Source of the DNA: Rhizobiales bacterium TMED25
GTDB lineage: Bacteria; Pseudomonadota; Alphaproteobacteria; Rhizobiales; TMED25
NCBI GenBank assembly: GCA_002168075.1
Contig: NHCE01000010.1
Location: 1 to 64,000 of the forward strand
Direction of reading: 5' to 3'
DNA length: 64,000 bases
This document shows positions 28,629-39,383 of this stretch, piece by piece; position 1 is the first letter of the stretch, and each line of letters opens with the position of its first letter. The notes under the pieces were generated by a model. The model was given only the letters and a program-made list of their open reading frames with translations, was not told the DNA's origin and did not search any database. A program made the translations under genes and the position numbers.

Positions 28629-29549
28629 TTATATTGATACCAAAATAGAAGCACATATTAAGGATCCAATATACTTGTTCATTGAAAAGAAATTTGCACA
28701 GGATTGTATATCATCAATTCGAAGCCTTTTAATGAGAAATGAGGTATATAAAAAAGCTCCAAGAAATAAAAATAAACTGATATTTTTAACACTTATCATC
28801 ATTAAAGATATTAACATAATCAAAAAACTAAGGCTGTAAAATAACCAAATAATTTTTTTAGATTTTTTCCCAAATAATACGGATGTAGATTTGATACCTA
28901 TCTTCTGATCATCATTTATATCTTGATAACCATAGACAGTATCGTAACCTAATGTCCAAAAAATGGAGGATAAATAAATTAGAAACATCTCCAGTTGAAC
29001 TGAATTTGATATTGCTGTCCAGCCAAGAAGAACTCCCCAATTGAATGTAATCCCCAAAAATAATTGTGGCCAATACGTAATCCGCTTCATGAATGGATAT
29101 ATTACTACTAAGGCCATTGAAGAGATTCCAAGAAAGATTGTTAATAGATTAAAGCTTATTAATATTAAGAAACTAAAAAATAATAGTAAGCATAATAGAA
29201 GTATTGCCTCATAGATACTCATACTTTGATTAGCTAAAGGTCTATTTTTTGTTCTTTCTACTTTAGCATCAATATTCCTATCAATTATATCATTAAAAAT
29301 ACACCCCGAAGATCTCATAAGTATGGCCCCAAGGAGAAATAGAGCAATAATTTCCATATTTATTTCTTGATTTGTATAAATTGATCCAGCGGCTGAACCG
29401 TATAAGCAGGGTATAAATAGAAGGATCCAGCCTGTTGGTCTATCAAGGCGGGTAATTAGAAGATAGTTTCGGATTTTTTTTTTAATCGCATTCACAATAT
29501 TATCTTGTATAATTTCTCTTAATATTATTGATTTACCCCCTGATTTCAA
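28629..29549 (-). CDS. ubiA: 4-hydroxybenzoate octaprenyltransferase
   Basis: An integral membrane prenyltransferase (306 residues from the TTG used here) that attaches the polyprenyl tail to 4-hydroxybenzoate in ubiquinone synthesis. The two aspartate-rich motifs are seen as NDIIDRNID and as the stretch opening YDTVYGYQDINDD, and LDRPTGWILLF is the conserved first loop. The start is uncertain: there is no ATG; a TTG at 29549 has no ribosome binding site and a GTG at 29495 would give the more usual N terminus. It heads the ubiA-waaA-lpxK run and is divergent from rsmE by 15 bases. Confidence 0.92.
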   Translation of the reverse strand: MKSGGKSIILREIIQDNIVNAIKKKIRNYLLITRLDRPTGWILLFIPCLYGSAAGSIYTNQEINMEIIALFLLGAILMRSSGCIFNDIIDRNIDAKVERTKNRPLANQSMSIYEAILLLCLLLFFSFLILISFNLLTIFLGISSMALVVIYPFMKRITYWPQLFLGITFNWGVLLGWTAISNSVQLEMFLIYLSSIFWTLGYDTVYGYQDINDDQKIGIKSTSVLFGKKSKKIIWLFYSLSFLIMLISLMMISVKNISLFLFLGAFLYTSFLIKRLRIDDIQSCANFFSMNKYIGSLICASILVSI

Positions 29550-29564
29550 GAATTATATAAATAT

Positions 29565-30314
29565 ATGGATAATAAAACAAATAATCTCTCACACAAAAGT
29601 ATAAGGCTTTTTACAAATAATACTTTGGAGAGACATTTATTAATAAAAATTGATGGGGAGGACTATCATTATTTAAAAAATGTGATGAGAATATCTTCAG
29701 GCGATGAGCTATTTCTCTTCAATGGTATTGAGGGTGAATGGAAATCTAAAGTAGTCCAAATCACTAGAAAATATATCAAATTAGAAATTCTACATAAAAA
29801 TAGAGAACAAATTAATTATACTAATATTGAATGCTTCTTTTCTCCATTAAATAATAATAGGCACAATTACATAATAGAAAAACTTACAGAGTTGGGTATC
29901 TTATCTTTTACTCCTGTCTTAACTTCTTACTGTAATATTAGAAAATTTAATCAGAGTAAAGCCTTCCTTAGGGGGAAAGAAGCCGCAGAGCAGTGTGGGC
30001 TTCTGCAGGTACCAAATGTAAATGAAATGATTAAATTTAATGAATTACTTAAGCAAGAATTTAAGAATAAAATTCTAATATTTTTTGATGAAGAGTCACC
30101 ACTTAAAAACCCAATTGAAATTATAAATTCATTAAAGGGTAAAAAAATTTCTTTTTTGATTGGACCAGAAGGAGGTTTTTCTGATATTGAAAGAGCTAGT
30201 ATTCTTGAGTTGAATAATGTTGTAAGATTATCTTTGGGTTCAAGAATATTAAGAGCTGATACAGCAGCTATTGTTTCCGCTTCAATAATACAATTTACTT
30301 TTGGAGATATTTAG
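29565..30314 (+). CDS. rsmE: 16S rRNA (uracil-1498-N3)-methyltransferase
   Basis: A 249-residue SPOUT-class methyltransferase. An N-terminal PUA-like domain (DYHYLKNVMRISSGDELFLF) is followed by the knotted SAM-binding core with LIGPEGGFSDIE and LGSRILRADTA, both hallmarks of RsmE. Placement between ubiA and gshA is the usual alphaproteobacterial order. The start is only 15 bases from the divergent ubiA start, so the promoters must overlap. Confidence 0.94.
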   Translation: MDNKTNNLSHKSIRLFTNNTLERHLLIKIDGEDYHYLKNVMRISSGDELFLFNGIEGEWKSKVVQITRKYIKLEILHKNREQINYTNIECFFSPLNNNRHNYIIEKLTELGILSFTPVLTSYCNIRKFNQSKAFLRGKEAAEQCGLLQVPNVNEMIKFNELLKQEFKNKILIFFDEESPLKNPIEIINSLKGKKISFLIGPEGGFSDIERASILELNNVVRLSLGSRILRADTAAIVSASIIQFTFGDI

Positions 30315-30374
30315 AGAAAGTTAGCTTTGACCTGTTATTTAAAAAGAATTAAAAAAAAGTAAGATAAGAATTTT

Positions 30375-31730
30375 ATGAATAAACTTTTATCAGAAAGTGA
30401 TCTTATTGATTATTTCATTGCCGGTTCAAAAGAAAAAGAAAATTGGACAATTGGTACTGAAAATGAGAAATTTCTATTTGGTAAAGAAAATTTTTTACCT
30501 GTGCCATATGATGGTAGTAAAAGTATTGTTGAGATTTTTAGAATACTTATTTCCGAATTTTCTTGGAAGCCAATTCTAGAAGAAGAAAAAATCATAGGTT
30601 TAACAGATATCGCTAATGATAAAAATATTACTCTAGAACCAGGAGGTCAAATTGAATTATCGGGAGCAAAATGTTCAAATTTACATCAAACATTTGACGA
30701 GATCCAAAATTATAATAAGCAATTAGAATTTGTATGTAAAAAATTGGATATAGGAGCTCTAGAGATTGGTTTCTGTCCCGATTGGCGACTAAGTGATATG
30801 CCAAGAGTTCCAAAAAAGCGCTATACAATTATGCGAAAATATATGCCATCTGTTGGAAAAAATGGATTAGATATGATGCATAGAACTGCAACTACCCAGG
30901 TTAATCTCGATTATTCATCTGAGATAGATATGAAAAAGAAATTTAAAGTTAGTATGGCATTACAGCCTCTTATTTCCATGATGTTTTATAATAGTCCATT
31001 TAATGAAGGAAGTTTGTCAGGTTTATTCTCATATAGAAGTAAAGTCTGGAAATATACAGATCCTACAAGAGCAGGTTACTTATCATTTGTATTTGATAAG
31101 TCCTTCAACTTTGACACATATACTCAGTATGCCTTAGACATACCAATGTATTTTATTTTACGTGAAGGAAAATACGAGCAAACCAAAAATCTTACTTTTA
31201 GAAACTTTCTACTAAATGGGTACAAAAGTAATAGCGGAAAAAGATATATTGCTGATATACAAGATTGGGAGTTACACCTTTCAACTTTATTCCCTCAAGT
31301 TCGATTAAAAAAATTTATTGAAATGCGAGGTGCCGACTCCGGAAACCAAAATTTAATAATGAGTTTGGCAGCAATATGGACGGGACTTTTATATAGCCAA
31401 GTTTCATTAGATGCATGTCACGATATAATATCTAAATGGACCTTTGAAGATATAGTTCAATTAGATATTTCTTTAAATAGTGAAGGTTTTGAAGCAAAAT
31501 TTAAAAACTATAAATTATCTGAATTATTATCTGAATTATTAGATCTATCAAAGCATGGATTAAAAGATAGGAATAGAAAAGACTCTAAAAATCAATTAGA
31601 AGATATATATTTAGAAGAGCTATTTGAAATAGTAAAAAATCAGAAGACCCCAGCACATAATTTAATTGAGCAGTATTCAAGATTATGGTCAAAAGATATA
31701 CTTAATATCTATAGTCATTTTAATTCATAA
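30375..31730 (+). CDS. gshA: Glutamate-cysteine ligase (plant/alphaproteobacterial type)
   Basis: A 451-residue ligase joining glutamate and cysteine, first step of glutathione synthesis. It belongs to the GCS2 family found in plants and alphaproteobacteria: GTENEKFLF near residue 27, LEPGGQIELSGA near residue 85, and MMHRTATTQVNLDY in the middle are recognisable. Length is normal for this type. It follows rsmE by 60 bases. The TAA stop is followed, in the same frame, by an MFS gene whose start is non-standard. Confidence 0.93.
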   Translation: MNKLLSESDLIDYFIAGSKEKENWTIGTENEKFLFGKENFLPVPYDGSKSIVEIFRILISEFSWKPILEEEKIIGLTDIANDKNITLEPGGQIELSGAKCSNLHQTFDEIQNYNKQLEFVCKKLDIGALEIGFCPDWRLSDMPRVPKKRYTIMRKYMPSVGKNGLDMMHRTATTQVNLDYSSEIDMKKKFKVSMALQPLISMMFYNSPFNEGSLSGLFSYRSKVWKYTDPTRAGYLSFVFDKSFNFDTYTQYALDIPMYFILREGKYEQTKNLTFRNFLLNGYKSNSGKRYIADIQDWELHLSTLFPQVRLKKFIEMRGADSGNQNLIMSLAAIWTGLLYSQVSLDACHDIISKWTFEDIVQLDISLNSEGFEAKFKNYKLSELLSELLDLSKHGLKDRNRKDSKNQLEDIYLEELFEIVKNQKTPAHNLIEQYSRLWSKDILNIYSHFNS

Positions 31731-31745
31731 ATAGAGGAAAAGCAT

Positions 31746-32918
31746 ATTAATAAGATCCCTCCTTCAATTTGGTTACTAGCCGCTGTCACCGGTCTTGCCC
31801 CCTTAACACTGAATTTAATAGTTCCCTCCTTACCTTCTCTATCGATACATTTTGATATTAGTTATGCCAGTGCTCAAATTGCAATATCAGCATTTATTAT
31901 CTCAATGGCAATTGGCCAAATATTCATAGGGCCGCTATCTGATGCCTATGGAAGACGATCAATATTGATGTACGGAATAATAATTTTTTTAATTGGTACT
32001 TTAATATGTAGTTTCGCGACAACAGTTGAAGCACTAATCTTTGGTAGATTTATTCAAGCATTTGGTGGTGTTGCTGGAGTTGTTCTGGGCAGGGCAATTA
32101 TTAGAGATGTCTACTCAAGGGAGAAGTCCGCAAGTGCATTAGGATACGTAACATCAGTAATGGTGATAGCCCCAATGGTTGCACCGCCAGTTGGGGGATT
32201 ATTAGAAGATATATTTGGTTGGAGGAGTATATTTTATCTAATGTTTTTTGTTGGATGTGTATTACTGATAAATATTTATATCAATTTACCAGAAACAAAA
32301 ACTGATAACAGAATAAAGGGTGATATAAGATCTCTAGTTGGAAGTTTTAACGAGTTATTGAAATTACCGAAATTTATATTCTATACCATAACTATGGCAT
32401 GCTCTAATTCCATGTTCTTCACATTCTTAGGGGTTGCACCATTCTTGGTTATCCAAAAATTAGATTTCACACCAACTCAATACGGATTTACTTTTATGCT
32501 AATTTCATTAGCCTTCATGGCCGGAAGTTTTACCACAGCAAGATTATCGGAACGACTTGGATCGCTTAGGATGATAAGTTACGCTGTATTTGGTACAATA
32601 ATCGGATCAATATTAATGCTTATTATATTCCTCTCTGGAGTTATTAATATTTACATTATTTTCGGTGCAATGATGGTCATAACTTATTCAAATGGGATTG
32701 TAATACCAAATATTATTGCAAATATAGTAAGTATTAAGCCACAATTAGCAGGAGCAGCATCAGGCCTCTCAGGTTGTGTTCAATATACACTTGCTGCCAT
32801 ATCTTCTTACGTTGCTGCATTATTGGCTTCTATTGATGTTATATACATGCCCTTACAGTTAATAATTCTTGCTTTGGTGGGCACATGCACTTTTTATATT
32901 GCTGAGGCAATTAAGTAA
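31746..32918 (+). CDS. MFS drug/metabolite exporter (Bcr/CflA type), ATT start
   Basis: A 390-residue transporter with about twelve membrane segments, including the MFS signature GPLSDAYGRRS after helix 2 and the helix 5 motif APPVGG. The first ATG (31905) would lose helix 1, but the frame is open upstream and encodes NKIPPSIWLLAAVTGLAPL, exactly the usual first helix of this family. No ATG, GTG or TTG is available there. The ATT at 31746 lies 8 bases after AGAGG, so it is the best start; ATA and ATC codons are the only alternatives. It is probably co-transcribed with gshA, 15 bases upstream. Substrate is unknown. Confidence 0.88.
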   Translation: MNKIPPSIWLLAAVTGLAPLTLNLIVPSLPSLSIHFDISYASAQIAISAFIISMAIGQIFIGPLSDAYGRRSILMYGIIIFLIGTLICSFATTVEALIFGRFIQAFGGVAGVVLGRAIIRDVYSREKSASALGYVTSVMVIAPMVAPPVGGLLEDIFGWRSIFYLMFFVGCVLLINIYINLPETKTDNRIKGDIRSLVGSFNELLKLPKFIFYTITMACSNSMFFTFLGVAPFLVIQKLDFTPTQYGFTFMLISLAFMAGSFTTARLSERLGSLRMISYAVFGTIIGSILMLIIFLSGVINIYIIFGAMMVITYSNGIVIPNIIANIVSIKPQLAGAASGLSGCVQYTLAAISSYVAALLASIDVIYMPLQLIILALVGTCTFYIAEAIK

Positions 32919-32924
32919 TTTTTT

Positions 32925-33440
32925 TTACTCTTCACTATATAAAATAGCTACATTATTTTTAATATGCTTATACAGTTCTTTTGATGGGAAACCATTAGCT
33001 ATTAGGCTATTATTTTGCTGATAACTCTTAATCGCATCGGCAGTATTTTGTGTAAATGATCCATCATAAACTCCGACATAATATCCAAGACTAATTAATG
33101 CAATTTGTGTATTATAGACCATACTTATGGGATATTCTGTTGATATAATCTGATTATTTTCTATGTAATTTTCTATGTAAGCATCATTATTTACTGAGGA
33201 TGTGTTATCACCTTGCTTTTCAGCTTCATTTATTCGAGAAGTTACTCCGATTAATGCACCAATTAATGCGCCAGCCTTCGCACCATCATCACCATCGATA
33301 GCGGAACCAATTCCACCTCCAATCCCTGCTCCACATAGCAAACCACCTCCAGGTCCATCACATAGTTTTCCAACGGACTCAGATACAAAAATCATGTTTA
33401 CCATAACAAGTAAGAGAATTATTGCTATTAAATTTCTCAT
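32925..33440 (-). CDS. Exported glycine-zipper / peptidoglycan-binding-like protein
   Basis: A 171-residue protein with a signal peptide (about residues 1-23), a glycine-rich zipper (GAGIGGGIGSAIDGDDGAKA, residues about 37-56, continuing AGALIGALIG), and a C-terminal PG_binding_1-like domain with IALISLGYYVGVYDGSF and TADAIKSYQQ. This layout suggests an envelope protein that spans or contacts the outer membrane and binds cell wall; the exact role is unknown. It ends 6 bases from the convergent MFS gene and is transcribed in the same direction as the IalB-like gene upstream. Confidence 0.72.
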   Translation of the reverse strand: MRNLIAIILLLVMVNMIFVSESVGKLCDGPGGGLLCGAGIGGGIGSAIDGDDGAKAGALIGALIGVTSRINEAEKQGDNTSSVNNDAYIENYIENNQIISTEYPISMVYNTQIALISLGYYVGVYDGSFTQNTADAIKSYQQNNSLIANGFPSKELYKHIKNNVAILYSEE

Positions 33441-33513
33441 TTTTTCACCTATAGAATAAAAGATTATTTATAATAATTATTGTATAATTTAAGTAATATT
33501 ACTAGTGATATTT

Positions 33514-34068
33514 TTATTTATTTTCTAATTGCTTATACATTTCGGCAAATCCAATTGAATTAATCAAATATCCAATTGTATTATTTTTTTTTAAATTTTT
33601 AATACCAATTATAAATTTATCATCTGCGAGTAGTTTTTCGATTAGCGGATTCTGCATTGAAATCGAATATTCACAACTATTTTCGTAACAATCTTTATTA
33701 TCCAGATCAAAATTCATACCCCTTGAACTTGTTAATAATGTAATCTTATCTGCTAATGATTCTGTATCGTAGACATTCATAATAGTCACGAACATATAAT
33801 TCTTATTATTTATTAGAATTGATAGGGTCGTGTCGTCACTCTTAGATTTGACAAACTGACTCATCGAACAGTCTTTAGTATTATTCTCTTCACATGTGAC
33901 GGACCAAAAATCCCCTTCGGCTTTAAGATATCCTATAAATTTGTCTTGAATATAAATCCTATTTTTATTTAATTCGTATGAGTTTGCATTTATATTAGAT
34001 AAATGAGCTTGGAATAATACAAAAATGGCTATAATAAAGATGTAATATTTTATATTTTTAAAGTACAT
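33514..34068 (-). CDS. Exported IalB-like protein
   Basis: A 184-residue protein with an N-terminal signal peptide ending near residue 29 and a mature domain with two cysteine pairs (FWSVTCEENNTKDC and DNKDCYENSC). The pattern WxVxC...C...Q, central beta strands, then CxxxxC and a final ...INSIGFAEMYKQL helix resembles the invasion-associated locus B (IalB) family of periplasmic proteins. Similarity is by eye and only moderate. The family function is unclear outside Bartonella. It is divergent from the cytochrome oxidase operon across a 200-base gap. Confidence 0.5.
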   Translation of the reverse strand: MYFKNIKYYIFIIAIFVLFQAHLSNINANSYELNKNRIYIQDKFIGYLKAEGDFWSVTCEENNTKDCSMSQFVKSKSDDTTLSILINNKNYMFVTIMNVYDTESLADKITLLTSSRGMNFDLDNKDCYENSCEYSISMQNPLIEKLLADDKFIIGIKNLKKNNTIGYLINSIGFAEMYKQLENK

Positions 34069-34186
34069 TTGTCCACTAATCTGATTAGCAACCTTTTTAA
34101 TTAATTATTTTAATTCTACAGGAAATAAATAAATACCAAATTAATAAAATAAATATTTTTTCCAAAAATTTATTAGGATTAACCTA

Positions 34187-34215
34187 TTGATTACTTGTGT
34201 AAAAAATATTATCTC
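34187..34215 (+). promoter_or_regulatory. Candidate promoter of the cytochrome oxidase operon
   Basis: TTGATT and TATCTC are spaced by exactly 17 bases, about 55 bases before ctaC. A short inverted repeat TAGG-ATTAA-CCTA lies just upstream of the -35 and could be an operator. The 34069-34269 gap otherwise shows only AT-rich sequence. Tentative. Confidence 0.35.
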
Positions 34216-34269
34216 TATATAAAAGTAATTACTAAAACTGCATATAATTTTTAATTCAGGATACTATCT

Positions 34270-35139
34270 ATGAAGCTATCAAAAAATCTAAGTTTTACTC
34301 ATAAATTTATACTTGCTTTATCTACAATGATAATTGCGATGAATTCTCCTTTATTTGCTGCTGAAAATATTGGAGTTCCACAAGATTATCAGATGATATT
34401 CCAGGATGCAGCTACACCAAATATGGCAGATATTACTTGGTTTCATAACTTATTCCTATTTCCGGTGATGCTTGCAATAGCGTTATTTGTTACATTGCTT
34501 CTCATTTATGTAATGTTTAAATTCAGTGCTAAAAAAAATCCTAAACCATCAAAAACATCTCATAATTCTCTAATCGAAGTTTTATGGACTGTGATACCTG
34601 TGATAATTCTGGTGGCTATCTCCATTCCGTCATTCAGAATTTTGTACACGCAACAGGCAATACCAGTTGATGCCGACTTGACAGTAAAAGCGACTGGCTA
34701 TCAATGGTATTGGGGTTATGAATATCCTGATAATGATGCAATATATTTTGACTCACTTCCACTTGAGGAAGAAGAACTTACTGAAGGAAAGATCAGACTA
34801 CTATCAGTAGATAACCCTCTAGTAGTTCCCGCGGGGAAAGTTGTAAGAGTTCAAGTTACATCATCTGACGTAATACACAACTGGGCTGTTCCATCTTTTG
34901 GTGTCAAAATGGACGCAATACCTGGCAGGTTGAATGAAACTTGGTTCAAAGTTGATAAACCAGGTGTTTATTATGGTATGTGCTCGGAATTATGTGGAGT
35001 CCGTCACTCATTTATGCCCATTGAAGTCCACGTACTCGAACAGAAGGATTATAATAATTGGCTGAATATGGCCAAAGACCAGTTTGCAAATAATAATTAT
35101 TTTCAAAATAATAAACAACTAGTAAGATTAGTTAATTAA
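34270..35139 (+). CDS. ctaC: Cytochrome c oxidase subunit II
   Basis: A 289-residue subunit that takes electrons from cytochrome c through the CuA centre. After a signal peptide (to about residue 30, ending FAAE) come two transmembrane helices and a periplasmic cupredoxin domain. The CuA ligands are complete in CSELCGVRHSFM, and the aromatic electron-entry segment GYQWYWGYEYP is present. It is the first gene of the oxidase operon, 15 bases before ctaD. Confidence 0.97.
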   Translation: MKLSKNLSFTHKFILALSTMIIAMNSPLFAAENIGVPQDYQMIFQDAATPNMADITWFHNLFLFPVMLAIALFVTLLLIYVMFKFSAKKNPKPSKTSHNSLIEVLWTVIPVIILVAISIPSFRILYTQQAIPVDADLTVKATGYQWYWGYEYPDNDAIYFDSLPLEEEELTEGKIRLLSVDNPLVVPAGKVVRVQVTSSDVIHNWAVPSFGVKMDAIPGRLNETWFKVDKPGVYYGMCSELCGVRHSFMPIEVHVLEQKDYNNWLNMAKDQFANNNYFQNNKQLVRLVN

Positions 35140-36819
<1,680 letters not shown>

Positions 36820-36849
36820 ATATTACAATACTCGTGATAGGGACATCTA

Positions 36850-37740
36850 ATGGTGTATTCTTCAGGATCTGTTTACGATTATTTCACTTTGATGAAGCCT
36901 AGAGTCATGTCACTTGTAATTTTTACAAGTTTTGTTGGTTTAATATTATCACCTTTGGCTATCAATCCTTTTTTAGCCTGTATCGCAATTATCTGTATTG
37001 CAATCGGAGCCGGAGCTTCAGGGGCATTAAATATGTGGTTTGATGCGGACATAGATAGTATCATGAAGCGTACTTCAAATAGACCAATACCTTCAGGAAA
37101 TATCTCTAAATCTGAAGCATTAACATATGGCATTATCATGGCTGCTGGGTCGGTATATGTAATGGGAGTTTTGATTAATTGGTTCTCGGCAATATTTTTA
37201 GCATTCACTATTTTTTTTTATGTTTTCATATACACGATTTGGTTAAAAAGAAAAACTATACAGAATATTGTTATTGGAGGTGCAGCTGGTGCATTTCCTC
37301 CTGTTATTGGTTGGATATCGACTGAGGCATCAATAACACTAGAACCTATTTTATTATTTTTAATTATCTTTTTGTGGACTCCGCCGCATTTCTGGGCATT
37401 AGCAATTGTAACCTCCAATGAGTATGAAAAGGCAAATATACCAATGATGCCAAATGTAATGGGCAATAAAGTCACAATCAATCGAATACTTGTTTACTCT
37501 ATTATTATGTCTTTTACAGCAATTTCTCCATATTTTATTGATATGGTGTCTATTATTTATCTCATACCAGTTTCTATACTTAGTCTAACTTTCGTCTTTT
37601 TGGCAGCACAGCTCTATGTGTCGAAAAATGATAAATCAATAAAAAATCATTCAAAAAAATTATTTATATATTCTATTTATTATTTATTTATGGTCTTTGT
37701 GATTTTTTTAGTGGATTATACTTATTCTTATTACAACTGA
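36850..37740 (+). CDS. ctaB: Protoheme IX farnesyltransferase (haem O synthase)
   Basis: A 296-residue polytopic prenyltransferase that farnesylates haem b to haem O for the oxidase. The first aspartate-rich motif NMWFDADIDSIMKRTSNRP and the conserved WTPPHFWALA segment are present. It sits between ctaD and the small CoxF-like gene, as is usual in alphaproteobacteria. Confidence 0.96.
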   Translation: MVYSSGSVYDYFTLMKPRVMSLVIFTSFVGLILSPLAINPFLACIAIICIAIGAGASGALNMWFDADIDSIMKRTSNRPIPSGNISKSEALTYGIIMAAGSVYVMGVLINWFSAIFLAFTIFFYVFIYTIWLKRKTIQNIVIGGAAGAFPPVIGWISTEASITLEPILLFLIIFLWTPPHFWALAIVTSNEYEKANIPMMPNVMGNKVTINRILVYSIIMSFTAISPYFIDMVSIIYLIPVSILSLTFVFLAAQLYVSKNDKSIKNHSKKLFIYSIYYLFMVFVIFLVDYTYSYYN

Positions 37741-37754
37741 GAGGATTTTTATTA

Positions 37755-37913
37755 ATGCCAGATGACAAAGAAATAAAAAAAAAGGATAGTGAATTAGATA
37801 ATTTCATTGCAAATAGAAAGAAAAAATCAATAGCAATTGCTGTAATATTATTTGCATTAGTATTGGTTTTCTTTTTCACAACCGTAGTTCGTATCACTTC
37901 AAATATTTCTTAG
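37755..37913 (+). CDS. Small single-span CoxF-like protein
   Basis: A 52-residue protein with a charged N-terminal half (MPDDKEIKKKDSELDNF) and one transmembrane helix near residues 26-46. A small membrane protein of this kind, sometimes called CoxF or CtaF, is found in the same place between ctaB and ctaG in alphaproteobacterial oxidase operons. GAGG precedes the ATG by about 10 bases, and the gene fits tightly between its neighbours. Its short length makes it easy to miss. The function is unknown, presumably in oxidase assembly. Confidence 0.75.
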   Translation: MPDDKEIKKKDSELDNFIANRKKKSIAIAVILFALVLVFFFTTVVRITSNIS

Positions 37914-37929
37914 ATGATAAATTAATATT

Positions 37930-38466
37930 ATGAAAAATACTCAAAAAAATACAAAGATACTTTTGTTATGTGTTTCAATTGTATTCTTCATGGGAGCACT
38001 CTCTTTGGCTGCAGTACCTTTGTATGATTTATTTTGTAAAGTCACGGGTTATAAAGGGGCTCCACGAGTTGTTAATTTGGTTACTTCAGATATCGGAGAA
38101 AGAGAGTTTTTGATAAGATACGATGTTAATGTTTCAAATGATCTGAACTGGGAGGTTGAGCCTGAAAAGAAAGTAGATAGTATCACAAGCGGGGGTAATA
38201 AATACACGTATTATAATGCAAAGAATTTATCTTCTAATAAGACTAATGGAGTTGCAACTTATAATATAATTCCTGCAGAAGCTGCAGCATATGTATTGAA
38301 AGTTGAGTGTTTTTGCTTTAATGGGCAGGAGCTTGAACCCAATGAAAAAATCGAGATGCCATTAACCTATTACATCGATCCAGCAATAGATAGAGACAAG
38401 GAATTAAAAAATGTTGATACGATTACAATTTCGTATACTTTTTTTAAAAATAAGGATTTATTGTAA
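37930..38466 (+). CDS. ctaG: Cytochrome c oxidase assembly protein CtaG (Cox11)
   Basis: A 178-residue copper chaperone that delivers CuB to subunit I. It has one N-terminal membrane helix followed by the conserved VPLYDLFCKVTGY and a periplasmic immunoglobulin-like domain. The copper-binding CFCF motif is intact (KVECFCFNGQ near residue 135). Located between the CoxF-like gene and ctaE. Confidence 0.96.
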   Translation: MKNTQKNTKILLLCVSIVFFMGALSLAAVPLYDLFCKVTGYKGAPRVVNLVTSDIGEREFLIRYDVNVSNDLNWEVEPEKKVDSITSGGNKYTYYNAKNLSSNKTNGVATYNIIPAEAAAYVLKVECFCFNGQELEPNEKIEMPLTYYIDPAIDRDKELKNVDTITISYTFFKNKDLL

Positions 38467-38526
38467 TAAAATATCGTATATAATGTATCAAAATCGAAGC
38501 TATCATCAAATTGTAAGATCATCAAA

Positions 38527-39360
38527 ATGAGCGAACTAGATTCAAAAAATCATGATTATCATTTAGTCGACCCAAGTCCATGGCCTGTGATTGGAGCTGT
38601 TTCAGCTTTTGTGACAGCTATTGGCGCTGTTATATATTTTCACCAAGACAGTTATTGGCTTTTGATTTTAGGCTTAATAGCGGTTCTATTTACAATGTAT
38701 GGGTGGTGGAGAGAAGTGATTAAAGAAGCTCACAATGGTGATCATACGCCTGTTGTTCAAATTCACTTAAGGTATGGGATGATAATGTTTATCGCTTCAG
38801 AGGTTATGTTCTTTGTGGCGTGGTTTTGGTCATACTTTGATGCATCACTTTATGCGGGTGATATTCCGCAGTATTTAAGAACTGAATTGACGGGGGGTCA
38901 CTGGCCGCCAGATGCAATTGCGACTTTTGATCCATGGCATCTACCTCTGCTTAATACTCTAATCTTGCTTACATCTGGAACAGCTGTAACTTGGGCGCAT
39001 CACTCTTTACTTCATGATGATCGAAAAGGTTTAAGAATTGGATTATTATTAACAGTTGGACTTGGTGCAATTTTTACTTGTGTACAAGCATACGAATATA
39101 GCCATGCAGCCTTCAATTTTTCCGGACATATTTATGGAGCTACTTTTTTTATGGCTACTGGTTTTCATGGTTTTCATGTATTAGTAGGAACTATTTTTCT
39201 ACTAGTTTGTAGCTTTAGGGTCAAAGCCGGGCATTTTAATAAAGATCAGCATTTTGGTTTCGAAGCCGCTGCTTGGTATTGGCATTTTGTTGACGTTGTA
39301 TGGTTATTCCTTTTTGCTGCCATATATGTATGGGGAGCAGGGGATATAGTTCCCCATTAG
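38527..39360 (+). CDS. ctaE: Cytochrome c oxidase subunit III
   Basis: A 277-residue subunit III with seven helices, including WWREVIKEA, RYGMIMFIASEVMFFVAWFW, WAHHSLLHDDRKG and the family ending AAAWYWHFVDVVWLFLF. It stabilises the catalytic core and supports proton uptake. Normal length. Separated from ctaG by 60 bases. Confidence 0.97.
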   Translation: MSELDSKNHDYHLVDPSPWPVIGAVSAFVTAIGAVIYFHQDSYWLLILGLIAVLFTMYGWWREVIKEAHNGDHTPVVQIHLRYGMIMFIASEVMFFVAWFWSYFDASLYAGDIPQYLRTELTGGHWPPDAIATFDPWHLPLLNTLILLTSGTAVTWAHHSLLHDDRKGLRIGLLLTVGLGAIFTCVQAYEYSHAAFNFSGHIYGATFFMATGFHGFHVLVGTIFLLVCSFRVKAGHFNKDQHFGFEAAAWYWHFVDVVWLFLFAAIYVWGAGDIVPH

Positions 39361-39383
39361 GAATGTATCTTAAAGTTTTTTAA

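Noticed and set aside
29525-29549. AGGGGGT within the 5' end of ubiA as a ribosome binding site for a non-standard ATA start
   Set aside because: Spacing to in-frame ATA is possible, but TTG and GTG alternatives exist in the same frame, so there is no need to invoke a rare start.
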